In this document: positions 45,888-56,904 of the stretch, piece by piece | Position numbering within the stretch: position 1 is the stretch's first letter | Layout: each line of letters begins with the position of its first letter | Assembly (NCBI RefSeq): GCF_900108485.1 | Contig: NZ_FNXF01000012.1 | Location: 84,057-145,032 of the forward strand | DNA from: Rheinheimera pacifica | Lineage (GTDB): Bacteria > Pseudomonadota > Gammaproteobacteria > Enterobacterales > Alteromonadaceae | Direction: 5' to 3' | Length of the DNA: 60,976 nt | Position numbers and translations under genes: made by a program | The notes under the pieces: generated by a model | The model's input: only the letters and a program-made list of their open reading frames with translations | What the model was told of the DNA's origin: nothing | Databases searched by the model: none

Positions 45888-48326
45888 GCTCTGCTGTATC
45901 GCACAAAGTTGTCGTTCAATATCACCAAAGCTGCTTGGCCTGGCATAAAGATAGCCCTGGCCAAACTCGCAGCCTAGCTCAGCCAGTAAGTCCTGCTGCG
46001 CTGCAGTTTCAATGCCCTCAGCAATGACAGCCACATCTATTGCCTGTGCCATTGCCAGCATAGCTTTAACCAGGCTCAGGTTATTACCATTTTCCAGCGC
46101 CTGGACAAAGGTTTTATCGATCTTAATATAATCAATCGGTAAGGATGTAAGATACGATAATGAAGAATAGCCGGTACCAAAATCATCAATCGCAACTTTA
46201 ATACCTGCGCTGCGAAATGCATTCAGGTTTTCCAAAATAGCCGGTGAATTGTCCATCGCTACACCTTCGGTAATTTCAAGTTGCAGGCATTCTGCCGGTA
46301 ATTCCATTAGTTGCAGCTTATTTATCACATACTGGTTTAGCGCCGGATCAGAAAAGTGTTTGGCAGTAATGTTTACCGCAACAGGTTGTGGCTGCAAACC
46401 TGCCTGACGCCATAGTTTTATTTGCTGCAACGCTCTTTTAATTACCCAGCAATCGAGCTTTTTACCCAGATTTACCGCTTCTGCCACGGCTACAAAAATG
46501 TCCGGCGCTACAAAACCCAGCTCAGCATCGTGCCAGCGCACTAAGGCTTCATACCCCACCAGTTCTTTGCTTAACAAATGGTACTTCGGCTGCAGCACTA
46601 CGCTAAGTAAATCCTGCTCCAGCGCCAGGCGTAACCCCTGCTCTATTTCAAGTTGCCGGGTCAACGCATTGTGAATATCTTCATGGTACATACTTAACGG
46701 CAAAGCCTGCTGCTTGGCTGCAAACATGGCCGACTCAGCCTGGCGGATCAGTACGTTTAAATCGGTGTCATCATCCGGGTAGGTACTGATACCAATACAT
46801 ACCGAGGGGGAAATTTTCTGGTTTGCCAGCCAGTATGGCTCTGCACATTGTTCAACCAAATACTGGGCAAAACACAATAAGCTGCTGCGGTCTTCAACCG
46901 GCACCAACAAAATGTAATCATCGGCGCCAGGACGGCAGGCAAAAGAACCTTCAGGCAGCATGCTTTGTAAACGGTGGGCAGCCTCTATCAGCATTAGATC
47001 GCCAAAATCATGGCCATATTTCTCATTAATAAGGCGAAAGCGATGGCTGTCAATAAACAGTACAGCATAAGCCTGCGTTTTATCAGGCCGCCGGTTAAAC
47101 TGCTCCAGCAAACCGTCCCGGTTTAATAAACCCGTTAACGCATCAAAGTTGGTAAGAAACTTCGCATGATTTTTTGCTTTTATCTGCTCTGTAATATCAA
47201 TACCCACCCCCTGAATTTCATCCACCGAATTGGCTTTACCGGTTAATGTGCTGAATGTCCAGTCAACCCAATGTATGCTGTTATCAGCACCCTGCATCCG
47301 TACCAGCAATGAAATTGTTTGCGGCAGTTCAGCATGGCGCATTTGCTCCAGTAACGACTCAACGTTATAGCGCTCGTCAGCATGAATAAACTCAAAGATA
47401 GAAATACCCAGCATCTGGAAAACCTGCTGGTTGAGCTGGCGTCCAAACGCATTGTTAACAAAGGTAAGTCGCGAATTTTTGCTTAAACGACAGATAAACT
47501 CTTTTTGATTCTCGACTATGTCACGATAACGCTGCTCTGCAGACGTCAGCCGCTGCAATACAGCTTTAAACTCAGATAAATCATGGCAGACGCCAACAAA
47601 CAACCGGCCATGTTCAGTATGCGACTCGCCCACCGATAAATGCATAGGAAACACTGAGCCGTCTTTGCGCTGAGCCTGCACATCGCGGCCAATGCCAATA
47701 ATTTTAGCCTTACCTCCGCCTTTATAATTTTGCAGATAACTATCATGCCGGCTGCCGTGCGCGGCGGTCATCAGCATGCTGACATTCTGGCCAATAACTT
47801 CGTGCTTTTTATAGCCAAATAACAACTCAGCGCCGCGGTTAAAGCTTTGCACTATGCCCCATTCATCAATAGAAATAATGCCATCTACCGCAGCTTCCAG
47901 CAGTGCATCCTGCATAGAGCGTAAACTAAGATGCGCTTTAACGCTGGCTTCGTATGCTGTTAAATCATGACAAATACCAACAAAATAGCGTTTAACGCCA
48001 GCTTTGGCTTCGCCCACAGAGAGGTGCATAGGAAAAACGCTGTCGTCTTTGCGTTTACCCCGTACATTACGGCCAGAGCCAATAATTTTGGCGCTCATAC
48101 CCCGCGTAACATAATTAGCCAGGTAGCTGTCATGCTCACTATGAAATGGCTCCGGCATTAACATACGGACATTCTGGCCGACACATTCGGCAGAAGTATA
48201 ACCAAACAATTTTTCTGCCGAGGGCGAGAAAAAGCAAATTAAACCTTTCTGATCAATAACAATAATGGCATCAACTGCACAATGCACTATGGCATCCTGC
48301 AGCTGACTAAGCTCAAAAGTATCCAT
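45873..48326 (-). CDS. PAS-PAS-PAS-GGDEF-EAL protein, probable c-di-GMP phosphodiesterase
   Basis: The 817-aa product has no membrane helix. PAS domains 1 and 2 (about residues 8-125 and 130-250) are near-duplicates sharing the pattern MHLSVGEA/S and FVGI/VCHDL; PAS 3 spans about 260-385. The GGDEF domain (about 395-555) has GADDY in place of GGDEF (about 466-470), so it is probably not a cyclase. The EAL domain (about 570-805) keeps YEALVRW, NITAKHF, LEITEG, DDFGTGYSS, IKIDKTF and AEGIET, so it should hydrolyse c-di-GMP. Confidence 0.93.
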   Translation of the reverse strand: MDTFELSQLQDAIVHCAVDAIIVIDQKGLICFFSPSAEKLFGYTSAECVGQNVRMLMPEPFHSEHDSYLANYVTRGMSAKIIGSGRNVRGKRKDDSVFPMHLSVGEAKAGVKRYFVGICHDLTAYEASVKAHLSLRSMQDALLEAAVDGIISIDEWGIVQSFNRGAELLFGYKKHEVIGQNVSMLMTAAHGSRHDSYLQNYKGGGKAKIIGIGRDVQAQRKDGSVFPMHLSVGESHTEHGRLFVGVCHDLSEFKAVLQRLTSAEQRYRDIVENQKEFICRLSKNSRLTFVNNAFGRQLNQQVFQMLGISIFEFIHADERYNVESLLEQMRHAELPQTISLLVRMQGADNSIHWVDWTFSTLTGKANSVDEIQGVGIDITEQIKAKNHAKFLTNFDALTGLLNRDGLLEQFNRRPDKTQAYAVLFIDSHRFRLINEKYGHDFGDLMLIEAAHRLQSMLPEGSFACRPGADDYILLVPVEDRSSLLCFAQYLVEQCAEPYWLANQKISPSVCIGISTYPDDDTDLNVLIRQAESAMFAAKQQALPLSMYHEDIHNALTRQLEIEQGLRLALEQDLLSVVLQPKYHLLSKELVGYEALVRWHDAELGFVAPDIFVAVAEAVNLGKKLDCWVIKRALQQIKLWRQAGLQPQPVAVNITAKHFSDPALNQYVINKLQLMELPAECLQLEITEGVAMDNSPAILENLNAFRSAGIKVAIDDFGTGYSSLSYLTSLPIDYIKIDKTFVQALENGNNLSLVKAMLAMAQAIDVAVIAEGIETAAQQDLLAELGCEFGQGYLYARPSSFGDIERQLCAIQQSVPQH

Positions 48327-48533
48327 ACCCTGCGTAACCTTGTTGTTATAAGCTAATTCAATAAACCGCTAATTTATACTGTAGTTTATTGACAAGTGTT
48401 ACAACTTTAGAAGTGAAGTGGCTGTTTTTCCACTGTGCCAACAAAAAGAGTGTGTCAGCCAGTTTCAGGCCGGGGCTATGCGGGGGAGTGAGCTTTCGCC
48501 AGCAGCAATAATGGCGCAGGGTGATGGGACAGC

Positions 48534-48563
48534 AAAAACAGATTGCCCTGCCGGGCAATCTGT
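48534..48563 (-). terminator. Terminator of the siderophore-receptor gene
   Basis: On the minus strand ACAGATTGCCC and GGGCAATCTGT form a perfect 11-bp stem around GGCA, followed by a short T-run. It lies about 40 bases past the receptor stop codon. The rest of the 278-base gap up to the PAS-GGDEF-EAL gene holds nothing I can name. Confidence 0.8.
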
Positions 48564-48604
48564 ATAACGCGCTTAAATATCGCTGACTTTAGAATGTACG
48601 TTAG

Positions 48605-50797
48605 TTAAAAAGCGTAGTTAAAACTAACGGTAACATTACGTGGTGTGCCATAGCGATACTGCGTATAGGCAACATCAAATACCGTCATATAGTTATAGTA
48701 TTCTTTGTCAAACAAGTTAGCGACGTTAAATTGCAGGTTCATATTATCGGCAATATCATAACGCGCCATCAAATCAACCAAAGCATAGGCTTTTTGCTCT
48801 AAACGCAAGGTACCATCTGTCTTGTATGTATCACTTTGCCAATTAACACCACCACCAATGGTTAATTCTGGCAAGACATCTAAGAACTGATAGGTGGTAA
48901 ACAACTTAAACTGCTTACGTGGGCTATCGGTATTTACCTCGTTACCATAGCTATCTTCGGCTTTAAATTGCGAATAGCCAGCACTGATATTCCAGCCATC
49001 AACTGGTTTACCAACAACCTCTAACTCAAAGCCTTTACTCTCGGTACCATCAATTGCTCTGGAAACTGGGCGGTTACCAGGGCCCACACTACCTGTTGAT
49101 TCAGCCAAGTTATCTTGATTGATTTGGAAGATAGCTACGGTTGTGTGTAAACGATCGTTTAAGAAGGTACTTTTCAAGCCCAGCTCATAGCTTTTTCCTT
49201 CCAACGGGTCGAGGATACGATCATTGGCATCATAAGCATTTTGCACTTTAAAAATTTCGGTGTAGCTCGCATAAATCCGGTGTTGCTCAGTCAGATCATA
49301 CAACGCGCCTAAGTAAGGCAAAAATACGCCTGTGTCACCAAAATCTTCATTAGCGCTGTACCATAAACCTGCACGGTCCCAGTTAGAGATACGGCCACCA
49401 ACAATAAACTTTAAGCTATCGGTTGCAGCAATACGGGTAGCTGCGTAAAGGCCTTTTTGGTTAATGGTCACATCTTCAGCGCGTACTGGAGTTTCATCCC
49501 ATGCCGGCTCTGCTAACTCGGCCAGACTGTTCCAGTTGTAGAAATTACTTACCGGTATACAATCATAACCACCACAAATTCCACCACCTAACGGCTGATA
49601 TGAATCAGTCTCAATAGCTTGCTTGCTACTAATAGCGCCTACAACAAACTCATGTTGCTGCGAAAACAGCTGGTAATCGCCTTTTAGTTGAATATCAAAA
49701 CTATCTTGCTTTGTTTCACCATAAGCCCGGTAGCGCTGAACATTCAATCCAGAGCCCGTTTCTTTATCTAAGCCTTCATACTGACCAGTATCCAAATTGA
49801 AAGGGCCGCTTATGTACAACAATTTGGAGTCTTTTTCGTATTCCATACGGTTATAGTTAGCCACTAACTGCCAACCATTGCTAAACCCATGATTAATATT
49901 CACAAAATAGTTAGTATTGGTGGTTTCCCAGCGAGTCCAGTCGGCACCCGACGTTTTAGAGCGATCCCAAACAGCTAGACTGCCATCGCTAAACACACCT
50001 GGCAAAGCCCCCCAGGTTGCCGCTTTAGGGTCGCGATTTTGATAGCTCGCACCAACCCGTAATAGTGTTGAATTGGTTAAATCGGCTTCTAATACCCCGT
50101 ACAATACGCTGGTATCTTCTTCATACTGATCCCAGTACGAATCACCTTTTACATATTTACCTACAACCCGGCCACGAATACTGCCTGAGTCATTTAACCC
50201 ATTGCTCACATCAGCGGTAACTTGTTGTTTGTCCCAACGACCTACGGCAACATTCACATAACCGGTCAGATCTGTGCTATTGGCATGTTTGCGCACTAGG
50301 TTAATAGAAGCAGATGGATCACCAGCACCCGTTAATAACCCTGTAGCGCCGCGTACAAATTCTACTCGCTCATATAACGAAACATCGGCTACTGTTTCAC
50401 CCGCATCACCAGCTAAACTCCAGGCAATAGGTACACCGTCGATTTGATAGTTACTCACGTCAAAGCCACGTGCTCTAAACGAGCTACGTACGTTATCCAA
50501 CTCATTAGAAGATACACCTACAGAATGTTTTACCGTGTCCAAAATAGTATTCATATTTTGATCACGCATCCGTTGTTCAGTAATGATACTCACGGACTGT
50601 GGCGTTTCACGCAGTGTCAGCCCAAGGCCGGTTGCCGTGTCAACAACTTCGTTTACGGTGTAAGAGCCTTTAACTTCAAGCCTTTCTACTGCTTTACTGC
50701 TTTGTTCTTCAGCAAAAGCATCAGCAGATGACATGGTCACGATTGCCAGCGATACCGCCGTAGCAACCGGCAACAAGCGGAATTGAATAGTAGACAT
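48605..50797 (-). CDS. TonB-dependent siderophore receptor (FhuE/FpvA-type)
   Basis: The 730-aa outer-membrane receptor has a signal peptide (ending near ADAFA-E), a plug domain (about residues 50-165) with ETPQSVSIITEQRMRDQN and FRARGFDVSNYQIDGVP, and a 22-strand-type beta-barrel ending in phenylalanine (VTVSFNYAF). The plug motifs are typical of ferric hydroxamate or mixed siderophore receptors such as FhuE. A Fur-box-like site lies upstream. No siderophore genes or periplasmic partner are next to it. Confidence 0.93.
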   Translation of the reverse strand: MSTIQFRLLPVATAVSLAIVTMSSADAFAEEQSSKAVERLEVKGSYTVNEVVDTATGLGLTLRETPQSVSIITEQRMRDQNMNTILDTVKHSVGVSSNELDNVRSSFRARGFDVSNYQIDGVPIAWSLAGDAGETVADVSLYERVEFVRGATGLLTGAGDPSASINLVRKHANSTDLTGYVNVAVGRWDKQQVTADVSNGLNDSGSIRGRVVGKYVKGDSYWDQYEEDTSVLYGVLEADLTNSTLLRVGASYQNRDPKAATWGALPGVFSDGSLAVWDRSKTSGADWTRWETTNTNYFVNINHGFSNGWQLVANYNRMEYEKDSKLLYISGPFNLDTGQYEGLDKETGSGLNVQRYRAYGETKQDSFDIQLKGDYQLFSQQHEFVVGAISSKQAIETDSYQPLGGGICGGYDCIPVSNFYNWNSLAELAEPAWDETPVRAEDVTINQKGLYAATRIAATDSLKFIVGGRISNWDRAGLWYSANEDFGDTGVFLPYLGALYDLTEQHRIYASYTEIFKVQNAYDANDRILDPLEGKSYELGLKSTFLNDRLHTTVAIFQINQDNLAESTGSVGPGNRPVSRAIDGTESKGFELEVVGKPVDGWNISAGYSQFKAEDSYGNEVNTDSPRKQFKLFTTYQFLDVLPELTIGGGVNWQSDTYKTDGTLRLEQKAYALVDLMARYDIADNMNLQFNVANLFDKEYYNYMTVFDVAYTQYRYGTPRNVTVSFNYAF

Positions 50798-50844
50798 GGA
50801 AACAAACCTTTGACTGCATGAGGAAGTTGCATTTTATTTTAAAT

Positions 50845-50863
50845 AGCAACGATTATCAATAAG
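50845..50863 (-). promoter_or_regulatory. Fur-box-like site upstream of the siderophore receptor
   Basis: The core GATTATCA (50851-50858; TGATAATC on the coding strand) matches the centre of the 19-bp Fur consensus, with about 12 of 19 positions agreeing overall. It lies about 50 bases before the receptor start codon, consistent with iron repression. Supported by motif plus gene function. Confidence 0.65.
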
Positions 50864-50904
50864 GTTTGCATTAATGATACAGCTGTAGGCGGAGGCGTAA
50901 TATT

Positions 50905-50945
50905 AAGCTCCGCTGACATTCAGGCCATCGGAGCTTATTTTTTAA
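50905..50945. terminator. Terminator hairpin downstream of tyrS
   Basis: AAGCTCCG and CGGAGCTT form a perfect 8-bp stem. On the plus strand it is followed by ATTTTTTAA; on the minus strand the tail is only TTAATATT. It most likely ends tyrS and may also block plus-strand read-through. Confidence 0.6.
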
Positions 50946-52148
50946 CTATATCAATGTAATACGGGCGAACTTGCGTTTTCCTACCTGATAAATCTCTGTA
51001 CTGCCTTTTACCACTTCCAGCTTGGCATCTTCAATCCGGGTTTCACCGTTTAGTTTTACCGCACCTTGCTTAATCATACGAATAGCTTCTGAGGTGCTGT
51101 CAACCAAACCGGCTTCTTTTAGCAGGTTGGCAATCGGCATAGCGTCGGCATCACAGCTTACCCTAACGTCGGGAATATCTTCCGGTAAGGCGTTTTTACT
51201 AAAGCGCTGGGTAAAGTCCAGATGCGCTGCCTCTGCAGCAGCTTCATCGTGAAAACGGGCAATAATTTCTTTTGCCAGGATAATTTTAATGTCGCGCGGG
51301 TTAGCACCATCGGCAACCTGCTGCTTTAATGCCGTAATTTGTTCAACCGGCTTAAAGCTGAGCAAATCGTAGTAGCGCCACATCAGTTCGTCTGAAACAG
51401 ACATAATTTTGCCGAACATGTCATTCGGGGCATCGGTAATACCAACATAGTTGCCCAAAGACTTCGACATTTTCTGCACGCCATCCAGGCCTTCCAGCAG
51501 CGGTACCATCATCACAGTTTGTGGACGCTGGCCTTCATCTTTTTGCAGCTCACGGCCCATCAACAGGTTAAAGCGCTGATCGGTTCCGCCCATTTCAACA
51601 TCGGCTTGTAACGCCACAGAATCCCAGCCTTGTACCAGCGGGTATAAAAACTCATGAATGGCAATTGATTGATTGTTCGCAAAGCGCTTTTTAAAATCAT
51701 CGCGCTCCAGCATACGTGCCACGGTTTGGCGCGATGCCAGCTTAATCATACCAGCTGCGCCCAGCTCGCCCATCCACTCTGAGTTAAATGCTACGCGGGT
51801 TTTAGCCGGGTCGAGTATTTTAAACACCTGCTCTTTATAAGTTTCGGCATTGGCCAGCACGTCTTCACGGCTTAGCGGTTTGCGGGTGACGTTTTTTCCG
51901 CTTGGATCACCAATCATGCCGGTGAAATCACCGATCAGAAAAATCACCTCATGGCCTAACTGCTGAAAAGCCCGCAATTTATTGATCAAAACGGTATGAC
52001 CAAGGTGTAAATCTGGTGCTGTTGGGTCAAAGCCGGCCTTTATTTTTAAAGGCTTGCCCTCTTTTAACTTGGCAATTAGCTCTTCTTCCAGCAGAATTTC
52101 TTCGCAGCCGCGTTTTAATTCAGCTAAAGCCAGTTCCCAGTCCGCCAT
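50946..52148 (-). CDS. tyrS: Tyrosine--tRNA ligase
   Basis: TyrRS charges tRNA-Tyr. The product (400 aa from the ATG at 52148, AGGAGA upstream) is a class I synthetase with the HIGH-type motif HLGHTVLI in [27 protein letters not shown], and a C-terminal S4 RNA-binding domain (about residues 335-400; [20 protein letters not shown]). The HLGH form and length place it in the TyrRS group sometimes called TyrS2/TyrZ. A TTG-type start 33 bases upstream is unlikely. Confidence 0.96.
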   Translation of the reverse strand: MADWELALAELKRGCEEILLEEELIAKLKEGKPLKIKAGFDPTAPDLHLGHTVLINKLRAFQQLGHEVIFLIGDFTGMIGDPSGKNVTRKPLSREDVLANAETYKEQVFKILDPAKTRVAFNSEWMGELGAAGMIKLASRQTVARMLERDDFKKRFANNQSIAIHEFLYPLVQGWDSVALQADVEMGGTDQRFNLLMGRELQKDEGQRPQTVMMVPLLEGLDGVQKMSKSLGNYVGITDAPNDMFGKIMSVSDELMWRYYDLLSFKPVEQITALKQQVADGANPRDIKIILAKEIIARFHDEAAAEAAHLDFTQRFSKNALPEDIPDVRVSCDADAMPIANLLKEAGLVDSTSEAIRMIKQGAVKLNGETRIEDAKLEVVKGSTEIYQVGKRKFARITLI

Positions 52149-52296
52149 TTTAGTCTCCTGATTTTTAACCTGATTGCGCAAAGAAACCGCATTCTATAGC
52201 ATGTTCAGGCTGGGGGAAACGCACAAAAGTCTGGTGTCAGGCAAAAAAACGGTATATGCTCGGTTTTTGTGCATTTCCTGAGCCAAGACTAGCATT

Positions 52297-53643
52297 ATGC
52301 GCCAATTAGTAACTAAAATACCCAAACAACACCGCGTCTTAATTGTCGCCACTTCGGTGTTCTTATCTATTGTTTTATTATTACCATCAGAACAGGCCTC
52401 TGCCTCTAAAGGCAGTAAAAGCGACAGTCTGGAAATAGGCAAACGCTACAGCCTGGATATTCCACAAAGCGCTGAAGATTTAACCCTTGAGCAAGCCATT
52501 TCTGAATTACCTGCTCTGCCAGAAGAGGATCTGTCGTTAAACTGGTCTGTGCTGCAGGTACAAAAAGGCGATGCGCTGTCAGCCCTGTTCAAAAAAGCCA
52601 ATATCAGCCAACAGGTTATGCTGGACGTACTGGCATTGGGTAATAGCGTAAAAACTCTGACCCGGCTGTTTCCGGGCGAGCAACTTGAATTTGGTTTAAA
52701 CGAAACGGGCGAGTTGCAGGAATTACGCTATGCGCTGAACCACTTAACCACTTTACGTGTGAGCCGTAATGCTGAAGGTAACTTTGTAGCCGAAGAGCTG
52801 AAAAAAGAAGTTGAGCTACGTAGCCAGTTTGCCAGTGCAGAAATTCGCAGTAATTTCTGGAGTGCGGGCATAGAAGCAGGCTTAAGTGAAGCGCAAATTA
52901 TGAGCCTGGCCGGTATTTTTGGCTGGGATATCGACTTTGGTTTAGACATCCGCGGTGGCGACAGCTTCAGCGTATTGTACGAAACCCAATATGTTGACGG
53001 TGAGTTTATCAGCAACGGTAATATTGTTGCTGCGCAGTTCCAGAACCAGGGGCATGTGTATCAGGCCGTACGCCATACTGACGGTAACTACTACAAACCC
53101 GATGGCGCCAGCATGCGCCAGGCATTTTTACGTGCACCGGTTAGCTTTCAGTATGTCAGCTCAAACTTTAACCCGCGCCGGTTACACCCGGTGCTGGGCA
53201 CAGTGCGCGCCCATAACGGTGTAGATTATGTTGCTCCTGTAGGCACGCCGATTATGGCTGCAGGTGACGGCCGTGTTATTGCGTCTACCTACAACAACGT
53301 TAATGGCCACTATGTATTTATTCAGCATGCCAATAATATTGTGACAAAGTACCTGCATCTGTCACGTCGTGATGTTAAACAAGGTGACAGAGTGCGTCAG
53401 GGCCAGGCAATTGGCCGTTTGGGCGCAACAGGCCGGGTTACCGGCGCGCACTTACACTATGAGTTTGTTATTGATGGCGTGCACCGTAACCCAAGAACCG
53501 TTAAGTTACCGCAAGCCACACCGCTGCAAGGCAAGGAAAAACAATTATTCAGCCAACAGGCACAGCAGATAATTGCCCAGCTGGCGACTAAAGAGCGGGT
53601 ACTGCTGGCGAAAACTGCCACAGACGCAACCGCAGCACCTTGA
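52297..53643 (+). CDS. Peptidoglycan DD-metalloendopeptidase (OapA domain plus M23), MepM-like
   Basis: The 448-aa product has an N-terminal membrane anchor (about residues 12-30), an OapA/LysM-like domain (about 80-160; VQKGDALSALFKKANIS) and a C-terminal M23 zinc peptidase (about 285-400) with HPVLGTVRAHNGVDYVAPVG (His and Asp ligands in HNGVD) and HLHYEF (HxH). It should cut peptide cross-links during wall growth, as E. coli MepM does. Divergent from tyrS, an arrangement common in marine gammaproteobacteria. Confidence 0.92.
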   Translation: MRQLVTKIPKQHRVLIVATSVFLSIVLLLPSEQASASKGSKSDSLEIGKRYSLDIPQSAEDLTLEQAISELPALPEEDLSLNWSVLQVQKGDALSALFKKANISQQVMLDVLALGNSVKTLTRLFPGEQLEFGLNETGELQELRYALNHLTTLRVSRNAEGNFVAEELKKEVELRSQFASAEIRSNFWSAGIEAGLSEAQIMSLAGIFGWDIDFGLDIRGGDSFSVLYETQYVDGEFISNGNIVAAQFQNQGHVYQAVRHTDGNYYKPDGASMRQAFLRAPVSFQYVSSNFNPRRLHPVLGTVRAHNGVDYVAPVGTPIMAAGDGRVIASTYNNVNGHYVFIQHANNIVTKYLHLSRRDVKQGDRVRQGQAIGRLGATGRVTGAHLHYEFVIDGVHRNPRTVKLPQATPLQGKEKQLFSQQAQQIIAQLATKERVLLAKTATDATAAP

Positions 53644-53670
53644 CTGACAACCATTAAAATAGCCCCATTA

Positions 53671-53703
53671 AAAAAGCCCGGTCAAATGAACCGGGCTTTT
53701 TTA
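53671..53703. terminator. Bidirectional terminator between the M23 peptidase and oadB
   Basis: AAAAAGCCCGG and CCGGGCTTTTTT pair around TCAAATGAA, with a T-run in both directions, between two convergent genes. Confidence 0.9.
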
Positions 53704-53720
53704 TCTGTCGGTTTATCTGT

Positions 53721-54851
53721 CTAACCAACCAGTGCCAGTAAAATACCGGCTGCAACAGCAGAGCCAATTACACCTGCTACATTGGGGCCCATGGCATGCA
53801 TCAGCAAGAAGTTATGCGGGTTAGCTTCCAGCCCCACCTTATTGACCACCCGCGCTGCCATGGGCACTGCAGACACCCCGGCCGCACCAATTAACGGGTT
53901 AATTGGCTGCTTGGAGAACTTAGCCATAATCTTCGCCATTATGACACCAGAAGCCGTACCTATGGCAAAGGCAACTGCACCCAGCACTAAAATACCCAGT
54001 GTTTGCAGCGTTAAAAACTTATCTGCACTAAGCCTTGAGCCTACGGCAAGGCCAAGGAAAATGGTCACAATATTAATCAGCTCGTTTTGGGCTGTTTTGC
54101 TTAACCGGTCTACCACTCCCGATTCACGCATCAGGTTACCCAGACAGAACATGCCAATCAGCGGCGCAGCACTTGGCAGCAATAAAATAGTCAGCAGCAA
54201 TACCGCCAGCGGAAAAATAATCTTTTCTTTCTTACTAACGGTACGCAGTTGCACCATTTGAATATTACGTTCGGCTTTAGTAGTTAAGGCACGCATAATC
54301 GGCGGCTGGATAATAGGCACCAGCGCCATATAAGAGTACGCGGCTACCGCAATAGCACCGAGTAAATCAGGTGCCAGCCGGGAGGCCAGGAAAATGGCTG
54401 TGGGGCCATCTGCACCACCAATAATGGCAATGGCCGAGGCTTCTTTTAGCGTAAAACTTAAACCCGGTACCGCATTTAATGCCACAGCACCTAACAAGGT
54501 AGCAAAAATACCAAACTGCGCCGCCGCACCTAACAACAGCATTCTTGGGTTGGCAATTAAGGCGCCAAAATCAGTTAATGCGCCAACTCCCATAAAAATC
54601 AGCAGCGGAAAAATGCCGGTGCTGATGCCAACATCATAAATCATATACAACAAGCCACCCGGGTCGCCCATACCCGCCAGCGGTATGTTGGTCAGTATGG
54701 CCCCAAAACCAATAGGCAGTAACAGCAGGGGCTCAAAACCGCGGGCAATCGCCAGATAAAGCAGGATAAAACCGACCAGCATCATCACGACCTGACCGGC
54801 AGTAAAATGCACCAAACCGGTTGAAGCGATTAAGGTTGCAACAGCGTCCAT
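53721..54851 (-). CDS. oadB: Oxaloacetate decarboxylase Na+ pump, beta subunit
   Basis: OadB is the membrane subunit that decarboxylates carboxybiotin and exports Na+. The 376-aa product is very hydrophobic, with about nine membrane segments, and has the family motifs [20 protein letters not shown] loop ([20 protein letters not shown]), [13 protein letters not shown] with the conserved Asp, and [18 protein letters not shown]. It is shorter than some homologues (about 430 aa). Last gene of oadGAB, 19 bases after oadA. Confidence 0.95.
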   Translation of the reverse strand: MDAVATLIASTGLVHFTAGQVVMMLVGFILLYLAIARGFEPLLLLPIGFGAILTNIPLAGMGDPGGLLYMIYDVGISTGIFPLLIFMGVGALTDFGALIANPRMLLLGAAAQFGIFATLLGAVALNAVPGLSFTLKEASAIAIIGGADGPTAIFLASRLAPDLLGAIAVAAYSYMALVPIIQPPIMRALTTKAERNIQMVQLRTVSKKEKIIFPLAVLLLTILLLPSAAPLIGMFCLGNLMRESGVVDRLSKTAQNELINIVTIFLGLAVGSRLSADKFLTLQTLGILVLGAVAFAIGTASGVIMAKIMAKFSKQPINPLIGAAGVSAVPMAARVVNKVGLEANPHNFLLMHAMGPNVAGVIGSAVAAGILLALVG

Positions 54852-54870
54852 GAAAATTCCTCAGTTCAGT

Positions 54871-56652
54871 CTAGTCAAAGCTGATCAGTACATCGCCGGT
54901 GCTAACTGCATCACCTGCCGCAACATGAATATTGACCACAGTACCGTCAGATACTGCCCGCACTTCGGTTTCCATTTTCATCGCTTCCATAATAATCACC
55001 ACATCGCCGCGTTTAACATTAGCACCGACTTTAGTGACAATTTTCCAGATATTGCCCGCCAGTGGTGCGTTTAACGTGGCACTGCCGGTAACTGAAGCGC
55101 TGCCGGGGATATTTTCTGACACCACAGGTTTAACCGAACTTAGCTCGCCCGTTGGGGCAACCTCAACTTCATATACCTTGCCATCTACCCGCACGCTATA
55201 GCTGGCGGGGCCGCTCTGAACTGTCTTGGCTTTGGCAGGCACCTTCTTACTATCTGTACTTTCCTGCTCTGGTACCGGTTCAAACGCCGCCGGGTTATCA
55301 CGGTTCTTCAGAAATTTTAAGCCCACCTGCGGAAATAACGCATAGGTCAGCACATCATCAATCTGCTGATCCGCCAGCCGGATATTCTCGCTTTTAGAGA
55401 GGCTGCTAAGTTCTTCCTGCAATTTATCCAGCTCTGGCTGCAGCAAATCAGCAGGGCGGCAGGTAATTGCTTTGGCACCCGCCAATACACGTGCCTGCAG
55501 CTCTGCATTCATCGGCGCCGGCGTAGCGCCGTATTCGCCTTTTAAAACGCCGGCGGTTTCTTTGGTAATACTTTTATAGCGCTCACCGGTAAGCACATTT
55601 AACACCGCCTGAGTGCCAACTATTTGTGATGTGGGCGTAACCAGCGGTAAAAAGCCCAGATCTTCGCGCACATGGGGAATTTCTTTTAGCACGGCGTCCA
55701 GTTTATCCAGTGCGCCCTGCTCTTTTAGCTGGCTTTCCATATTGGTTAGCATGCCACCTGGCACCTGCGCCAGCAAAATACGGGCATCCACGCCTTTTAA
55801 TGAACCTTCAAATTGAGCATATTTCTTCCGCACATCACGAAAATAAGCGGCAATCTCAGCCAACAATTCTAAATTCAGCCCGGTGTCGCGCTCTGTGCCT
55901 TCAACAATAGCGACCATAGTTTCAGTGGCGCTATGGCCATAGGTCATACTCATTGATGATATAGCGGTGTCCAGCATATCAATACCGGCGTCGATGGCTT
56001 TTTGATAGGTGGCGGTGCTTAAGCCCGTGGTGGCATGGCACTGCATTGCCAGCGGAATTTTGGTAGCTTCTTTAATACGGGTAACCAGTTCTTCACACTC
56101 GTAGGGTTTAAGCAAACCGGCCATGTCTTTAATGCATACCGAATGACAACCCATGTCTTCCAGTTGCCGCGCCATATCTACCCACATATCAATAGTGTGT
56201 ACCGGGCTAACCGTGTAAGAAATGGTACCCTGGGCATGGGCGCCAACCTTAATGGCAGCCTGAACTGCGGTTTGCAGGTTGCGAATGTCGTTCATGGCGT
56301 CGAAAATACGAAACACATCAACACCATTTTCATGTGCACGTTCAACAAAGGCTGTTACCACGTCATCAGCGTAGTGGCGGTAGCCTAATAAATTTTGCCC
56401 ACGCAGCAGCATTTGCTGTTTGGTATTAGGCATGGCTTTTTTCAGTTCACGGATACGATGCCAGGGATCTTCGCCAAGATAACGGATACAGGCATCAAAG
56501 GTAGCGCCGCCCCAGGACTCCATCGACCAATAGCCCACTTTATCCAGCTTGGCCGCAATAGGCAGCATATCTTCCAGCCGTAACCGGGTTGCCAGTAATG
56601 ACTGATGCGCATCGCGCAGCACAAGTTCAGTAAGTAATAATGGCTTGCTCAT
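54871..56652 (-). CDS. oadA: Oxaloacetate decarboxylase, alpha subunit (carboxyltransferase plus biotin carrier)
   Basis: OadA moves the carboxyl group of oxaloacetate to its own biotin. The 593-aa product has an N-terminal TIM-barrel carboxyltransferase (about residues 1-290) with [28 protein letters not shown] and the metal-site block [10 protein letters not shown], a central conserved domain (to about 450), a flexible linker, and a C-terminal biotinyl domain with the modified lysine in EAMKMETEV. Overall order and length match known OadA proteins. Confidence 0.96.
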   Translation of the reverse strand: MSKPLLLTELVLRDAHQSLLATRLRLEDMLPIAAKLDKVGYWSMESWGGATFDACIRYLGEDPWHRIRELKKAMPNTKQQMLLRGQNLLGYRHYADDVVTAFVERAHENGVDVFRIFDAMNDIRNLQTAVQAAIKVGAHAQGTISYTVSPVHTIDMWVDMARQLEDMGCHSVCIKDMAGLLKPYECEELVTRIKEATKIPLAMQCHATTGLSTATYQKAIDAGIDMLDTAISSMSMTYGHSATETMVAIVEGTERDTGLNLELLAEIAAYFRDVRKKYAQFEGSLKGVDARILLAQVPGGMLTNMESQLKEQGALDKLDAVLKEIPHVREDLGFLPLVTPTSQIVGTQAVLNVLTGERYKSITKETAGVLKGEYGATPAPMNAELQARVLAGAKAITCRPADLLQPELDKLQEELSSLSKSENIRLADQQIDDVLTYALFPQVGLKFLKNRDNPAAFEPVPEQESTDSKKVPAKAKTVQSGPASYSVRVDGKVYEVEVAPTGELSSVKPVVSENIPGSASVTGSATLNAPLAGNIWKIVTKVGANVKRGDVVIIMEAMKMETEVRAVSDGTVVNIHVAAGDAVSTGDVLISFD

Positions 56653-56664
56653 GCCTGAGTCCTC

Positions 56665-56904
56665 TTATTGTTGTTGGCGATACTGATGTATAGCGCCGGA
56701 AATAGCGGCAATGACTGCCGGGCTGGGGCCGCTGCTGCCACTCTCTACTCTGGTAGTTTTATCTGTGGTTTTCACCGGGAAATAACGCTGCATAACGGCG
56801 CTTAATAGCTGCACAACAAACACCAGCAGTAATAAGAAGGCAAACACCGCCACCATACCAATTAACATCAGGTTTGCGGCTTCCCATAATAATTCTGCGA
56901 CCAT
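56665..56904 (-). CDS. oadG: Oxaloacetate decarboxylase, gamma subunit
   Basis: OadG is the small membrane subunit that holds the complex together and binds Zn2+. The product (79 aa from the ATG at 56904, GGAG upstream) has one membrane helix (about residues 9-35; LMLIGMVAVFAFLLLLVFVV) and a short C-terminal tail with AAISGAIHQYRQQQ. It is the first gene of the operon, 12 bases before oadA. Sequence identity in this family is low; context carries much of the call. Confidence 0.9.
   Translation of the reverse strand: MVAELLWEAANLMLIGMVAVFAFLLLLVFVVQLLSAVMQRYFPVKTTDKTTRVESGSSGPSPAVIAAISGAIHQYRQQQ

Noticed and set aside
52194..52442. Minus-strand frame overlapping the start of the M23 peptidase gene
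   Set aside because: It lies antisense to the signal/anchor segment of a clear gene and shows no family resemblance.
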